A stretch of 64,000 bases of DNA from Pseudomonas putida (GTDB lineage: Bacteria; Pseudomonadota; Gammaproteobacteria; Pseudomonadales; Pseudomonadaceae). Position numbers and translations under genes: made by a program. Positions 9,801 through 18,200 of the stretch are shown in pieces; position 1 is the first letter of the stretch; every line of letters begins with the position of its first letter. The notes under the pieces were generated by a model. That model saw only the letters and a program-made list of their open reading frames with translations. It was not told the DNA's origin and did no database searches. The DNA lies in contig NZ_MNAH01000002.1 of the NCBI RefSeq assembly GCF_001976065.1, positions 124,001 to 188,000 of the forward strand, given 5' to 3'.

Positions 9801-10682
9801 GATGTCATCGAGTTGTCGATGCCACATTTTCATGTGACCGAGCGGGAAACCTTGAATGGGTTCCTCGAGTGTTTTCCGAATCTGCAGACCTTGAACCTCG
9901 AGAGTGCCGAACTGATTCAATTCGACGCCCAGGGTAATGGGCGGACCGTTCTGCCGACGGCGTTGTTCGGCCTGACGCATCTCAGGTCGCTGAATCTCAA
10001 GGCCACCGGCTTGGCATTCACTGAAGAGACGGTGTCGGAGTTGGGCGGGTTGGCCAGGCTTCACACACTGGACCTGAGTGACAACCCTTTGGGCGAACCG
10101 CCCTTGCTGCTCGGGATGAATGACTTGCGGTGGCTGAACCTGAGTAACACCGGGATTGCCCGGTGCCCGATCGGCATCAGGGATGAGCCTTACATGATCT
10201 CACTGGATCTGCGTGACAACCTCATTGTCCGGGTGCCGCCCGCGGTGATGAACCAGGCGGTCTCGCTGGATCGTGTGCTGTTGTGGGGCAATCCACTGAC
10301 GGACGAGGACACGCTGCGTCGACTGATCATTCATCGCGAGCAAACGGGGATCAATTTATGGCTGGGCGCGCCCGGCGATGACTATGGACAGTCGATTGCG
10401 TGGCTACGGGACTGCGATGAACCGCTGAAACAGTGGCGGCAAGCCCTTTGGCGGCGACTGGCAGGCAAACCCTCCGGTACGCGTTTTTTGAGCGCTATAG
10501 ACAGGTTGAGCCTGACCGCCGATTTTCTGGTCGATTATCCGTTACTTCAGGCGCGAGTCTGGCGACTGCTGGAGCAGGCCGATTTTTCAGATGCAGTATG
10601 GAACCAATTGATTACGGTAGGAGGGCGGCTGGAAAACCCCTGGGTGGCGTTCAGGGCGCTGGAGCAGCGCGCAGGCCTTTGA
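6831..10682 (+). CDS. LRR toxin-like protein (DUF6543/dermonecrotic-type) with truncated NEL region
   Basis: Protein of about 1283 aa, related along much of its length to the 2328-aa protein at 15280. Shared blocks are the N-terminal toxin-like region, the motif VDDDMLRLMQ..PTPLLADTI (about residue 570), a helical spacer (QQQFHQLNTDLRGWIDQV) and leucine-rich repeats (about 1010-1160: LQTLNLES, LRSLNLKA, LHTLDLSDNPL, LRWLNLSNTGI, ISLDLRDNLI). The C-terminus matches the first helices of a NEL domain (DFLVDYPLLQARVWRLLEQA) but stops before the catalytic cysteine, so ligase activity is not expected. ATG at 6831 was chosen because the paralogue also begins MPDL; TTG 6810 and ATG 6819 are in-frame alternatives. 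No secretion signal or secretion-system gene is nearby. Confidence 0.72.
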   Translation: MPDLSHNEMPASNALRPARIRDPLKSILDIALPQTPAQFAGHLIQEKWGQEIDPTTAQLVTLDYDYKGRPAQDGIHQGQVASRMSLVQALLSNFQAVGDGRFGETAFGLYTPPDVGPAINVLEHADDLTEPGNDYHCAYEGIYRRTVPQAYGPATQLAVRPADFKKWVWELDLQTRYQAYLKQAWPADEIVIATRPEPLKTSSKAAFVMAAFLQRHENSLSQKGLELALQATGLPPDQAWSALTIEQLQAPTRVTTPLKVGRLKLYRYTSRDIWGWRDANGAIVLYIPGNSSPVHGFKDSGQLHQWIVAQGQAGDGKLALAAHFAEDDRKDGTFHAGVLTALDGMAVYPREHRLNKEAGFFNDDGFWPPARYIGFDDSPSGADPFAQLVLTMKEASLASVSTIRDDAQVNRDDLSAAVEPVVQWINRFGPLALFVPGGEGLLALSGLIDAGYGLDQAVNGATSADRTAGVTRSVFGLLNALPLAGAGAVLKGDAADAGIIAERSREPGVNPGEGGTRPSLARPTTPTVPSSLAAQNRVALIRAIGPSVASLSDEVLAQIGKVSAVDDDMLRLMQGGRAPTPLLADTISRFRIEQELEQAAVPQSERAGLFSTRYQALEHSEHEWVRLFQRQYPGLPRAAIEQMLDRYGVDIQSPVDAVQVRQAFKRLNHKALQYQQHVRLNRAYEGLYIRSLVSAESDTLALHSLKNLPGWPGNLSVEILENSVSGAILDRSGALDAPSVRRLIKVAGHYQGQAGQVDFYAALLDVLSAEERLALQLPPIDSARALRLKIGERAMPRSELVLGLHRMDGGLPFEAQGLRGGVFPDTPQAAVLTHEMMRLQIKQIYPDSTDAEADELLLRAGGNAQAHIDLLQQQFHQLNTDLRGWIDQVAGDIEDMDIPFLGADAQGRAQAHAQGLTDEQIENHNAQLLLDTMNYERESRIELADDLQAIWQRRALNDLRVYSGEELVGYKLHMGFEDYHRLPVINIRFNDVIELSMPHFHVTERETLNGFLECFPNLQTLNLESAELIQFDAQGNGRTVLPTALFGLTHLRSLNLKATGLAFTEETVSELGGLARLHTLDLSDNPLGEPPLLLGMNDLRWLNLSNTGIARCPIGIRDEPYMISLDLRDNLIVRVPPAVMNQAVSLDRVLLWGNPLTDEDTLRRLIIHREQTGINLWLGAPGDDYGQSIAWLRDCDEPLKQWRQALWRRLAGKPSGTRFLSAIDRLSLTADFLVDYPLLQARVWRLLEQADFSDAVWNQLITVGGRLENPWVAFRALEQRAGL

Positions 10683-10798
10683 GAGGAGTTCTACCCTGAT
10701 CAATAAGAAAAAAATATCTTGTGTTTATATGAGCGTTGAGTCCAAAGATAATTCGCTTAGACTCTCGATACCATTCACAGCAGCAAGGAAGTTGCATC

Positions 10799-11104
10799 AT
10801 GAACGAAGGTCAATATCGGGGCGATCCACAGGATTTCGCCGTTTTTGAAAGGTTACTGCCGCAAAAAAGCATGTTTCTGATTGATAAAAGACCCACTAAG
10901 GATTTATCGGTCGTCTATCGCTCCAGAAACAATGAAATCGAAATGGCCTATATCAAGCGCCATCAACCCAGCCATGCTAAGCCGGACTTCAGTGTGTTTA
11001 TCGAAGGTAGCTATTGGGGGAGCTTGAATGGAAAGTTGTTTGATGACATTCCCGCACTGGCGTACGCACTCAAGAAAAGGGGCCTGACGCAAGTCGAGTT
11101 CTGA
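10799..11104 (+). CDS. Small hypothetical protein, 101 aa
   Basis: Not recognised. A soluble 101-aa protein (MNEGQYRGDPQDFAVFERLL...), mixed charge with many aromatics and no membrane segment or signal peptide. ATG at 10799 has AAGGAAG upstream. It follows the LRR gene by 116 bases in a distinctly AT-richer stretch (about 10700-11100), which suggests transfer with the LRR gene. It has a terminator of its own. A role as partner or immunity/chaperone protein for the LRR gene is only a guess from position. Confidence 0.6.
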   Translation: MNEGQYRGDPQDFAVFERLLPQKSMFLIDKRPTKDLSVVYRSRNNEIEMAYIKRHQPSHAKPDFSVFIEGSYWGSLNGKLFDDIPALAYALKKRGLTQVEF

Positions 11105-11122
11105 GTGATCTGCTTTACAAGT

Positions 11123-11165
11123 AATAAAGCCCTGGCTCCTTGCGGAGTCAGGGCTTTATTTGTTT
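11123..11165. terminator. Bidirectional terminator between convergent genes
   Basis: Long hairpin AATAAAGCCCTG...CAGGGCTTTATT with an inner CTCC/GGAG extension, A-rich before and T-rich after. It can serve both the plus-strand small gene and the minus-strand cysI-DUF934 unit. Confidence 0.88.
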
Positions 11166-11660
11166 TCAGCGACGACGGAACAGCGGCAGCGGTTCGTCGG
11201 TGGCGGCCTGATAGGTCACCGAGAAGTCCTTGAGACCTTCCAGGGCTTCGTACGGGTCTTTGTCGGCGCGAATCGCGAACGCATCGAAACCGCAGCGGCG
11301 CAGGTAGAACAACTGGTCGCGCAGCACATCGCCAATGGCCCGCAGTTCGCCTTTGAAACCATAACGGTCACGCAGCAAACGGGCGTTGGAGTAATTGCGG
11401 CCATCGGTGAAGGCCGGGAAGTTCAGGGCGATGACCTGGAAGTTGGCCACGTCTTCCCCGATTTCCTCGGCTTCTTCGCCAGCGTCCAGCCAGATGCCCA
11501 GGCCGCCGTCGCGGGCCAGGAGCATACGGCTGTGTTCGCGCCACAACTGCAACGGGACGATGTAGTCGTCGCAGTTGGTGATTTCGTCGATGTTGAAATC
11601 CTTGGGCAGCAGGTGCCAGGTTTCGTCGACGACTTCGTTGTTCTTAATGATTCGCTGCAT
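11166..11660 (-). CDS. DUF934 protein, partner of sulfite reductase CysI
   Basis: 164-aa DUF934 family protein (MQRIIKNNEVVDETWHLL...), with the family's conserved tail including GFDAFAIRADKDPYEAL. In many proteobacteria this gene directly follows cysI and is annotated as an oxidoreductase probably involved in sulfite reduction; its biochemical role is not settled. Its ATG at 11660 lies inside the end of cysI (17-base overlap), with AAGGAG 7 bases upstream, so the two are almost certainly translationally coupled. An ORF start 30 bases further up is less likely. Confidence 0.87.
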   Translation of the reverse strand: MQRIIKNNEVVDETWHLLPKDFNIDEITNCDDYIVPLQLWREHSRMLLARDGGLGIWLDAGEEAEEIGEDVANFQVIALNFPAFTDGRNYSNARLLRDRYGFKGELRAIGDVLRDQLFYLRRCGFDAFAIRADKDPYEALEGLKDFSVTYQAATDEPLPLFRRR

Positions 11661-13302
11661 AGACGCGCTCCTTGAAGAGGTCGATGCCAATACGCTGGTA
11701 GGTGTCGATGAAGCGCTCGTCTTCGGTACGTTGTTCGATGTACACGTCGATCAGCTTCTCGATCACGTCAGGCATGGCTTCCTGGGCGAAGGACGGGCCG
11801 AGGATCTTGCCCAGGCTGGCGTCGCGACTGGCGCTGCCGCCGAGGGAAACCTGGTAGAACTCTTCGCCTTTCTTGTCCACCCCGAGTATGCCGATGTGGC
11901 CGACGTGGTGGTGACCACAGGCGTTCATGCAGCCGGAGATGTTCAGGTCCAGTTCACCGATGTCGAACAGGTAGTCCAGGTCGTCGAAGCGGCGCTGGAT
12001 CGATTCGGCGATCGGGATCGACTTGGCGTTGGCCAGGGAGCAGAAATCGCCACCCGGGCAGCAGATGATGTCGGTCAGCAGGCCGATGTTCGGCGTGGCG
12101 AAACCTTGCTCGCGCAGTTCGCCCCACATTTCGAACAGACGGGACTGTTCCACGTCGGCCAGGATGATGTTCTGCTCGTGGGAAGTACGCAGTTGACCGT
12201 AGCTGTATCGCTCGGCCAGGTCGGCCACGGCGTCGAGTTGCTTGTCGGTGATGTCGCCCGGGGCAACGCCGGTCGGCTTCAGGGACAGGGTCACTGCGAC
12301 ATAACCAGGCTTCTTGTGGGCCAGGGTATTGCGCGCGCGCCAGCGGGCGAAGCCCGGGTATTGCTGGTCGAGTTCGGCCAGGGCGGCGGTCTGGTTGTCC
12401 AGCGCCTTGTAGTCCGGGTCGACGAAGTGTTTGGCGACGCGATGCACTTCGGCTTCGGTCAGCGTGGTCTGGCCACCGCGCAGGTGTTCCATTTCCGCGT
12501 CGACTTTCTGGGCGAAGACTTCAGGCGTCAGCGCTTTCACCAGGATCTTGATCCGCGCCTTGTACTTGTTGTCACGACGGCCATAGCGGTTGTAGACCCG
12601 CAGGATGGCGTCGAGGTAGCTCAACAGGTCTTGCCACGGCAGGAATTCGTTGATGAACGCACCGACCACCGGCGTACGCCCCAGGCCACCGCCGACCAGC
12701 ACACGGAAGCCCAGTTCGCCAGCGGCGTTGTGCACCGGCTCAAGGCCAATGTCATGGACTTCGATGGCGGCGCGGTCGGAAGTCGAACCGTTGACGGCAA
12801 TCTTGAACTTGCGCGGCAGGTAGGCGAATTCCGGGTGGAAGGTGGTCCACTGACGGACGATCTCACACCATGGGCGCGGATCGATCAGCTCGTCGGCAGC
12901 TACGCCGGCGAACTGGTCGGTAGTGACGTTGCGCAGGCAGTTGCCGCTGGTCTGGATCGCGTGCATCTGCACGGTGGCCAGTTCCGCGAGAATATCCGGA
13001 ATGTCTTCCACGGCCGGCCAGTTGAACTGCACGTTCTGCCGGGTGCTGATGTGCGCATAGCCCTTGTCGTAGTCGCGGGCAATCTTGGCCATCATCCGCA
13101 CCTGGCGCGAAGTCAGTTGGCCGTAAGGCACCGCTACACGCAACATTGGCGCGAAACGCTGGATATAAAGCCCGTTTTGCAGGCGCAGGGGGCGAAATTC
13201 TTCTTCGCTCAGCTCACCTGCCAGATAGCGTCGGGTCTGATCACGGAACTGCTTGACGCGGTCCTCGATGATTCGCTGATCGTATTCGTCGTATACGTAC
13301 AT
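11644..13302 (-). CDS. cysI: Nitrite/sulfite reductase hemoprotein (CysI)
   Basis: 552-aa siroheme/4Fe-4S reductase that converts sulfite to sulfide in cysteine biosynthesis. The two-repeat architecture is visible, with siroheme-contacting HISTRQNVQF and SGNCLRNVT in the N-terminal half. The cluster ligands are in the C-terminal half: ICCPGGDFCSLA (Cx5C) and SGCMNACGHHH (Cx3C). ATG 13302 (MYVYDEYDQRI) fits the family start; the frame is open upstream to 13404 without homology. It forms an operon with the DUF934 gene. The upstream spacer 13303-13595 should hold its promoter, but I see no clear CysB-type site. Confidence 0.93.
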   Translation of the reverse strand: MYVYDEYDQRIIEDRVKQFRDQTRRYLAGELSEEEFRPLRLQNGLYIQRFAPMLRVAVPYGQLTSRQVRMMAKIARDYDKGYAHISTRQNVQFNWPAVEDIPDILAELATVQMHAIQTSGNCLRNVTTDQFAGVAADELIDPRPWCEIVRQWTTFHPEFAYLPRKFKIAVNGSTSDRAAIEVHDIGLEPVHNAAGELGFRVLVGGGLGRTPVVGAFINEFLPWQDLLSYLDAILRVYNRYGRRDNKYKARIKILVKALTPEVFAQKVDAEMEHLRGGQTTLTEAEVHRVAKHFVDPDYKALDNQTAALAELDQQYPGFARWRARNTLAHKKPGYVAVTLSLKPTGVAPGDITDKQLDAVADLAERYSYGQLRTSHEQNIILADVEQSRLFEMWGELREQGFATPNIGLLTDIICCPGGDFCSLANAKSIPIAESIQRRFDDLDYLFDIGELDLNISGCMNACGHHHVGHIGILGVDKKGEEFYQVSLGGSASRDASLGKILGPSFAQEAMPDVIEKLIDVYIEQRTEDERFIDTYQRIGIDLFKERVYAANH

Positions 13303-13595
13303 ATAAGTCCTGTTCTCAGGCTTGGGTCGCTCGGATACAGCTGCGTTTTTGTGCTTGCCGGAGTCCGAAGGAGCCTCTGCAATTCTGCGCGCACGGCCGC
13401 GCACTCCCTACGGAGCCGGGGCAAGATACCAGTTTGCGGTTATGCGCAAAAGTGATGTTTGAGTATATGTAAAGAACCAAAAGGACTAATGAGAATCGTT
13501 GTTGCAAAGCCCCTGTTTGTGGTGCGGGCAATCGTCGTCTTTAATGTGATCGAGTCTTTATGCAATCACCGATAAAACCGACAAGAGGCGATGCA

Positions 13596-13709
13596 ATGAG
13601 CAACCCAACCAAAGCACGCAAAAGCGATAGTTCGGTCGATGCCTGGGCGATTCTGTTCCTGATCATCCTGGTCGTCGGCACTGCGGTATTCTGGGTCAGT
13701 CACCAGTAA
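13596..13709 (+). CDS. Small single-pass membrane protein, 37 aa
   Basis: MSNPTKARKSDSSVDAWA then a hydrophobic stretch ILFLIILVVGTAVFW and a short tail VSHQ. ATG 13596 has GAGG 8 bases upstream. The polar Lys/Ser-rich N-terminus and one membrane helix are typical of conserved pseudomonad microproteins. Function unknown. It is short enough to be missed by length-filtered gene callers. Confidence 0.65.
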   Translation: MSNPTKARKSDSSVDAWAILFLIILVVGTAVFWVSHQ

Positions 13710-13787
13710 ATCAACCCGTCCGGGTCTCGTTCCGACGATTGTCGGACAAAATCCCTGATAAACGCCGTTCTACGGGTGTTCGCTGGC

Positions 13788-13793
13788 TATAAT
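13788..13793 (+). promoter_or_regulatory. Candidate -10 element (TATAAT)
   Basis: A perfect TATAAT lies 32 bases before the ATG of the periplasmic binding protein. No convincing -35 sequence is seen at the matching distance. Confidence 0.45.
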
Positions 13794-13825
13794 GCGCGGC
13801 GAATTTCCGGGGGCTCGGACGATCA

Positions 13826-14899
13826 ATGCTGAAGATTTTCTATTCATTCCTGCTGCTGTTTGGCGCGGTTCATGGCACCGCTGCCCGGGCAGAATCAGTG
13901 CTGTTCCTCAACCCCGGAACAACCGATGAAGCCTTCTGGGTCAGCTATTCGCAATTCATGCAGGCGGCAGCCACGGACCTGGGCATTGACCTGCGAATTC
14001 TCTATTCCCAACGCATGCCGGAACTCACGCTGGCGCAGGCTCGTGTTGCGCTGCAAGGCCCCGAGCGTCCGGACTATCTGGTGTTCGTCAACGAACAATA
14101 CGTCGCTCCACAGATCATTCGCCTGGCCCAGGGCAGCGGGGTCAAACTGTTCATGGTCAACGCTTCGTTGACGGCCAACCAGATGAGTCTGCTGGGCGAG
14201 CGCCCTGAGCGCTTGGGCAGCCTGGTGCCGAACGACGAGGAGGGTGGTTACCTGATGCTCAAGGAACTGATTCGCCAGCATCCCCCCGTGGCGCCCGGCG
14301 AGGTCATCGAGTTGCTGGCGTTTTCCGGTTTGAAGATCACCCCTTCGGCGCAACTGCGCGAGCAAGGCATGCTGCGGGCCTTGGCCGAACATCCGCAAGT
14401 GCGCTTGCGCCAGTTGGTCTATAGCGGCTGGACCCGGGAGCGGGCGTATGAACAGGCCAGGCTGTTGTTCCAGCGTTACCCGAAGGTCTCACTGGTGTGG
14501 TCAGCCAATGACGAAATGGCATTTGGCGCCATGCAGGCGTTTTCGCAGCGGGGTGGAGTTCCCGGCAGGGACGCGTTGTTCAGTGCGGTCAACACCTCGC
14601 CGGCGGCGTTGCAGGCGACGGTCGATGGGCGCATCAGTGTGCTGGTGGGCGGGCACTTCACCTTGGGTGGCTGGGCGCTGGTAGAGGTGCATGACCTTGA
14701 GCAGGGCGTGGATCTCGACCATTACGGCGGCCGCGACCAGCGGGTCCCGTTGCTGCAACTGATCGACAGGGCACAGGCCGGGCGATTGCTGGCCATGGGT
14801 AACTCACCGTCCTACGGGGTGAACTTCCGTCGACTGTCAGCCAAAGGCCGGCCGACCTCGTATCGCTATCCGTTCAGCCTGCAAACCCTGATGCGTTAA
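13826..14899 (+). CDS. Periplasmic substrate-binding protein (sugar/AI-2-binding type), orphan
   Basis: 357-aa protein with a signal peptide (MLKIFYSFLLLFGAVHGTAARA) and the type-1 periplasmic binding protein fold (GTTDEAFWVSYSQFMQ... VPNDEEGGYLMLKEL... SLVWSANDEMAFGAM). No permease or ATPase gene adjoins it, so it may be an orphan receptor that feeds a sensor elsewhere rather than a transporter subunit. It overlaps the 3' end of the convergent DUF2970 gene by 4 bases. The ligand cannot be predicted from this sequence alone. Confidence 0.78.
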   Translation: MLKIFYSFLLLFGAVHGTAARAESVLFLNPGTTDEAFWVSYSQFMQAAATDLGIDLRILYSQRMPELTLAQARVALQGPERPDYLVFVNEQYVAPQIIRLAQGSGVKLFMVNASLTANQMSLLGERPERLGSLVPNDEEGGYLMLKELIRQHPPVAPGEVIELLAFSGLKITPSAQLREQGMLRALAEHPQVRLRQLVYSGWTRERAYEQARLLFQRYPKVSLVWSANDEMAFGAMQAFSQRGGVPGRDALFSAVNTSPAALQATVDGRISVLVGGHFTLGGWALVEVHDLEQGVDLDHYGGRDQRVPLLQLIDRAQAGRLLAMGNSPSYGVNFRRLSAKGRPTSYRYPFSLQTLMR

Positions 14900-15114
14900 A
14901 CCCCGGCCAGATGCACCACCAGTTGCACGATGCCGTACAGCGTCAAGGCGAATACCGCCGTGAACAGAATGCCCAGGATCACGAAATGACTGGGTTTGCC
15001 GTGAGTGAAGTCCCGCGCCCGGTTTTTCCCACTCTGCACCCCGAACGCCGCCGCCATGACGCTGTGCAGCATTTGCCAGAAGGTAGGCGGCTTGTTGTCG
15101 ACTGGATCGTCCAT
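14896..15114 (-). CDS. DUF2970 family small membrane protein
   Basis: 72-aa protein: a soluble N-terminus including FWQMLHSVMAAAFGVQSGKN, typical of DUF2970, and one C-terminal transmembrane helix (HFVILGILFTAVFALTLYGI). Function unknown. It is convergent with the binding-protein gene (4-base overlap). It has a GAGGAGGGA Shine-Dalgarno just upstream of the ATG. Confidence 0.8.
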   Translation of the reverse strand: MDDPVDNKPPTFWQMLHSVMAAAFGVQSGKNRARDFTHGKPSHFVILGILFTAVFALTLYGIVQLVVHLAGV

Positions 15115-15279
15115 AAATCCCTCCTCACCAGGTTGTGAGAGCTAAGCATAGCCAAACTGAAGAACTACAGTCTGCGCGTGACAGTGCAGGCCCCGTTTTC
15201 CCTATACATATGTACCGCCATGCCGGCGGGTGGCTGTGATGTCCTGACGCGCTCTTAATCGAGTAACAGGAGTTACATC

Positions 15280-18200
15280 ATGCCGGACCTTTGCGCACCC
15301 GCTGAAACCGGGTTTCATGTTCCATTCATCAAGAGCCGGGTTCCCGACTGGACGCGTCACCTGGCCAACCAACATCTCCAGGCCATCACAGAGGCGCGCA
15401 ATCCTGCCCAGCGCTTCATCAAGGCGTACCCTGAACTGTATGACAAGGCGGCACAGGCGCTGCGCCAGGCCCTGCTCGACAGCCAGGCACAGAGCAATGT
15501 CTCCAGCCAGGCGCTGGCCACGACGCTCAAGGATTTCAAAGGCATCACCGAATTCGCCAAGCCTTTGCTGACGGATGCGCTACAGAAAAAATTCGGCCAG
15601 GCGCCTGATGTTGACGGCACAGCACTGTTTCACTTGCGTTCGCCCAATCGAGCCGAAGAGCAGTCATTGTTGCAGGCGGCGCTGCGAAACTTCGAAGCGG
15701 ACGAGGCCTTTGACGAGGTTGCCTTGCAGGAGACCAGCGCCTTGGCGCCTGCGGGGTCACTGGACAGGCACTTTTACGATGAGAGCAATCGGTACCCGTT
15801 TGCGAAGGTGCGCTACAGCATCCGTGACAAGTTGGCGATATCGCCAGCGGCGTTCGCCAGCCTGTGCCGGGAACTGGACGTGGGCAAGCAGTACCAGGAC
15901 CATCTGAGTGCGGTATTCGATGCGCCCGACAAGGCGGCGACGGTACGCCAGCAGACGATTACCGCGAATAAGGACAGGATGCGCGTGCAGGCGCACATCG
16001 CGCGGATAAGGTCGGACATTGATGCCACGGACTATGCCACGGTGTTGGCGCTACTCGATGGCGTTTCGCAGGTTCGGCTCGATGGTGCGTCGGTCACATA
16101 CAGTCGCTTGCAGGTATTTGGTTCGGAGTTGAACGACGTCCTGGTTATTGGCGCGGCGTCACGCAAAGTCAGGGCGGCCCTGCAAAATCCCTGGCTCAGT
16201 ATTCTGTCCCGGATACCTGTTGCCGATCTGATCCCTGATTCACGGATCATCGTCTACATCCCGGGCGACCCCGTCAGCCCTCTCAAGGCGTATGGCTCAA
16301 GCCTCGAGTTCGCCCGTGACCTTGCGATCAAGCTGCGTACCACCGGTTATCAACGGTTCTTCGCCAGTTTTGTCGCACAGGACGAGTCGAGCCGCTTTTT
16401 CCAGCGGCTCAGGCGCCAGCTCAAGGTCCAGAAATGGGATCCGGCCCCGGTTTATCCGGGCCCTCCGTATAACCCGGATGCGTTCCGCAATGGCGCCTAT
16501 GTCGAGGTTTGGAACGAGGAGATCGACCTGGGAATGGATGAAACCTTCATTGACGGCGAAGTGTTTGCAGCCTGTCATGAGTTCCATCTGGCCAGAGTGA
16601 AGTCCAATGCCAGGTTGCTGGCAATACCCACCGCCGAGGTAGACCACGAGGCCTGGATTGCCCGGCTCGAACACTATGCCGAATTGGGCTTGAGCGTGTT
16701 GAACGTGGCGGCCTTTTTCGTGCCGGGCCTGGGCGAGGTCATGCTGGCCGTCACCGCCCTGCAGTTGACCTACGAGGTTTACCAGGGGGTGGAGACATGG
16801 AAGGAGGGAGATGCGGAGGAGGCCTGGGGCCACTTCAGGTCGGTCCTGCAGAACGTCGCTTTCATGGCCGTGTTGGGGGCGGTCGCGAGCAAGGCACCGC
16901 CAATCACCCACTCGCGGTTCGTCAACGGCATGACCCGGATCGCCACGCCTTTTGGTGAGCCGCGGTTGTGGAAGCCCGATCTGGCACCCTACAAGAGCAG
17001 TGTCTCGCTCGATGGGCTCGAGCCTGATGCCTTGGGGCAGTATAAGGTCGGTGACAAGACCTACATTCGACACGAAGGCAATGTCTACGAAAAAACCTTC
17101 GACCCGGCACTGCAAAAATGGCGGATCAAACATCCCGGCGATCCCCAGGCCTATCAACCGATCCTGCGCCACAACCAGCTTGGCGCCTGGCGCCACACCC
17201 TTGAACGACCGCTGGAGTGGGATCGGCCGACGCTGTTGCGGCGAATGGGGCCGCAGATGGACGACTTCTCCGATGCGCAGTTGCAGCAAATGGCCGAGAT
17301 CAGCGGAGTCGGTGATGATGCATTACGCCAGATGCACATCGATCATCAACCACCGCCACCGCTATTGGCCGAGACCATCCGGTCGTTCAAGGCTGAACAA
17401 CAGGTCAGCGAGCTGATTGACCGCATTCGCAGCGGCAATGACCTGGGTAGTGCTTCTGAGGCTGTGATACCGCTGGCCCTGGAGCTGCCAAACTGGCCTG
17501 TCGAGGAGGTATTGGAAGTCTTCGAAGGGCCGGAACCCTGGGGCGCCTCACAGCGCTACGGTTCGGCGTCGGCCATGAACAGTATGAAGCCCACGATCAA
17601 GATCACCCGATCCGAAGTGCGCGCCGGAAAATTGCCGGAGCGGGTTTTACTGGCGCTCGACGAGCCACAAATCAACCAGTTGTTGGGCGCGCGTAGCGCA
17701 CAACCGGGTGCCGACCGCGTGCAGATGTTCAGGGACCGCCTGGCCGATCGCGGGCTGGATAACAAAAAATCCCTGTTTGACAAACTGCTCGCTGACCAAC
17801 AGACAACGAGTGCCGATATTCAACGTCTGCAACGCAGTTTCCCTACGCTGTCGCCAGAGGGGGCACAACAGGTGCTGGGCAATGCCAGTGCCGCCGAACT
17901 GGCCCGCTTGCGCAGCAGCGCAAAAATACCCATGCGCCAGGCACAGCAAATTCGCGCCCATCTACAGCAAGGCGCCCTGAACCGGGCGCTCTGTGGTTTG
18001 CATCTGGAGGGCATGGCGTCGCTGGCCAGCGACCGCCTGGCGTTGCACAGCCTGGAGCAGTTGCCCGGCTGGTCGGGTGACATACGCGTGGAAATGCGCC
18101 TCGGCTCGATCAAGGGCCCCTTGCTGGACAGCATTGGCAGCGAGAATGCGAAGATCAACCTTTACCTGGTCAAGGGCGATGGTTATTTCCGCGCCTATGA

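Noticed and set aside
11575..13455. 626-aa plus-strand ORF over cysI
   Set aside because: Shadow of cysI on the opposite strand; the same reasoning applies to the long antisense frames at 2274-3752, 33698-34975, 35804-37273 and 58368-59669.
13486..13503. Fur-like box upstream of cysI (AATGAGAATCGTTG)
   Set aside because: Only partial match to the consensus, and no iron-related gene nearby.
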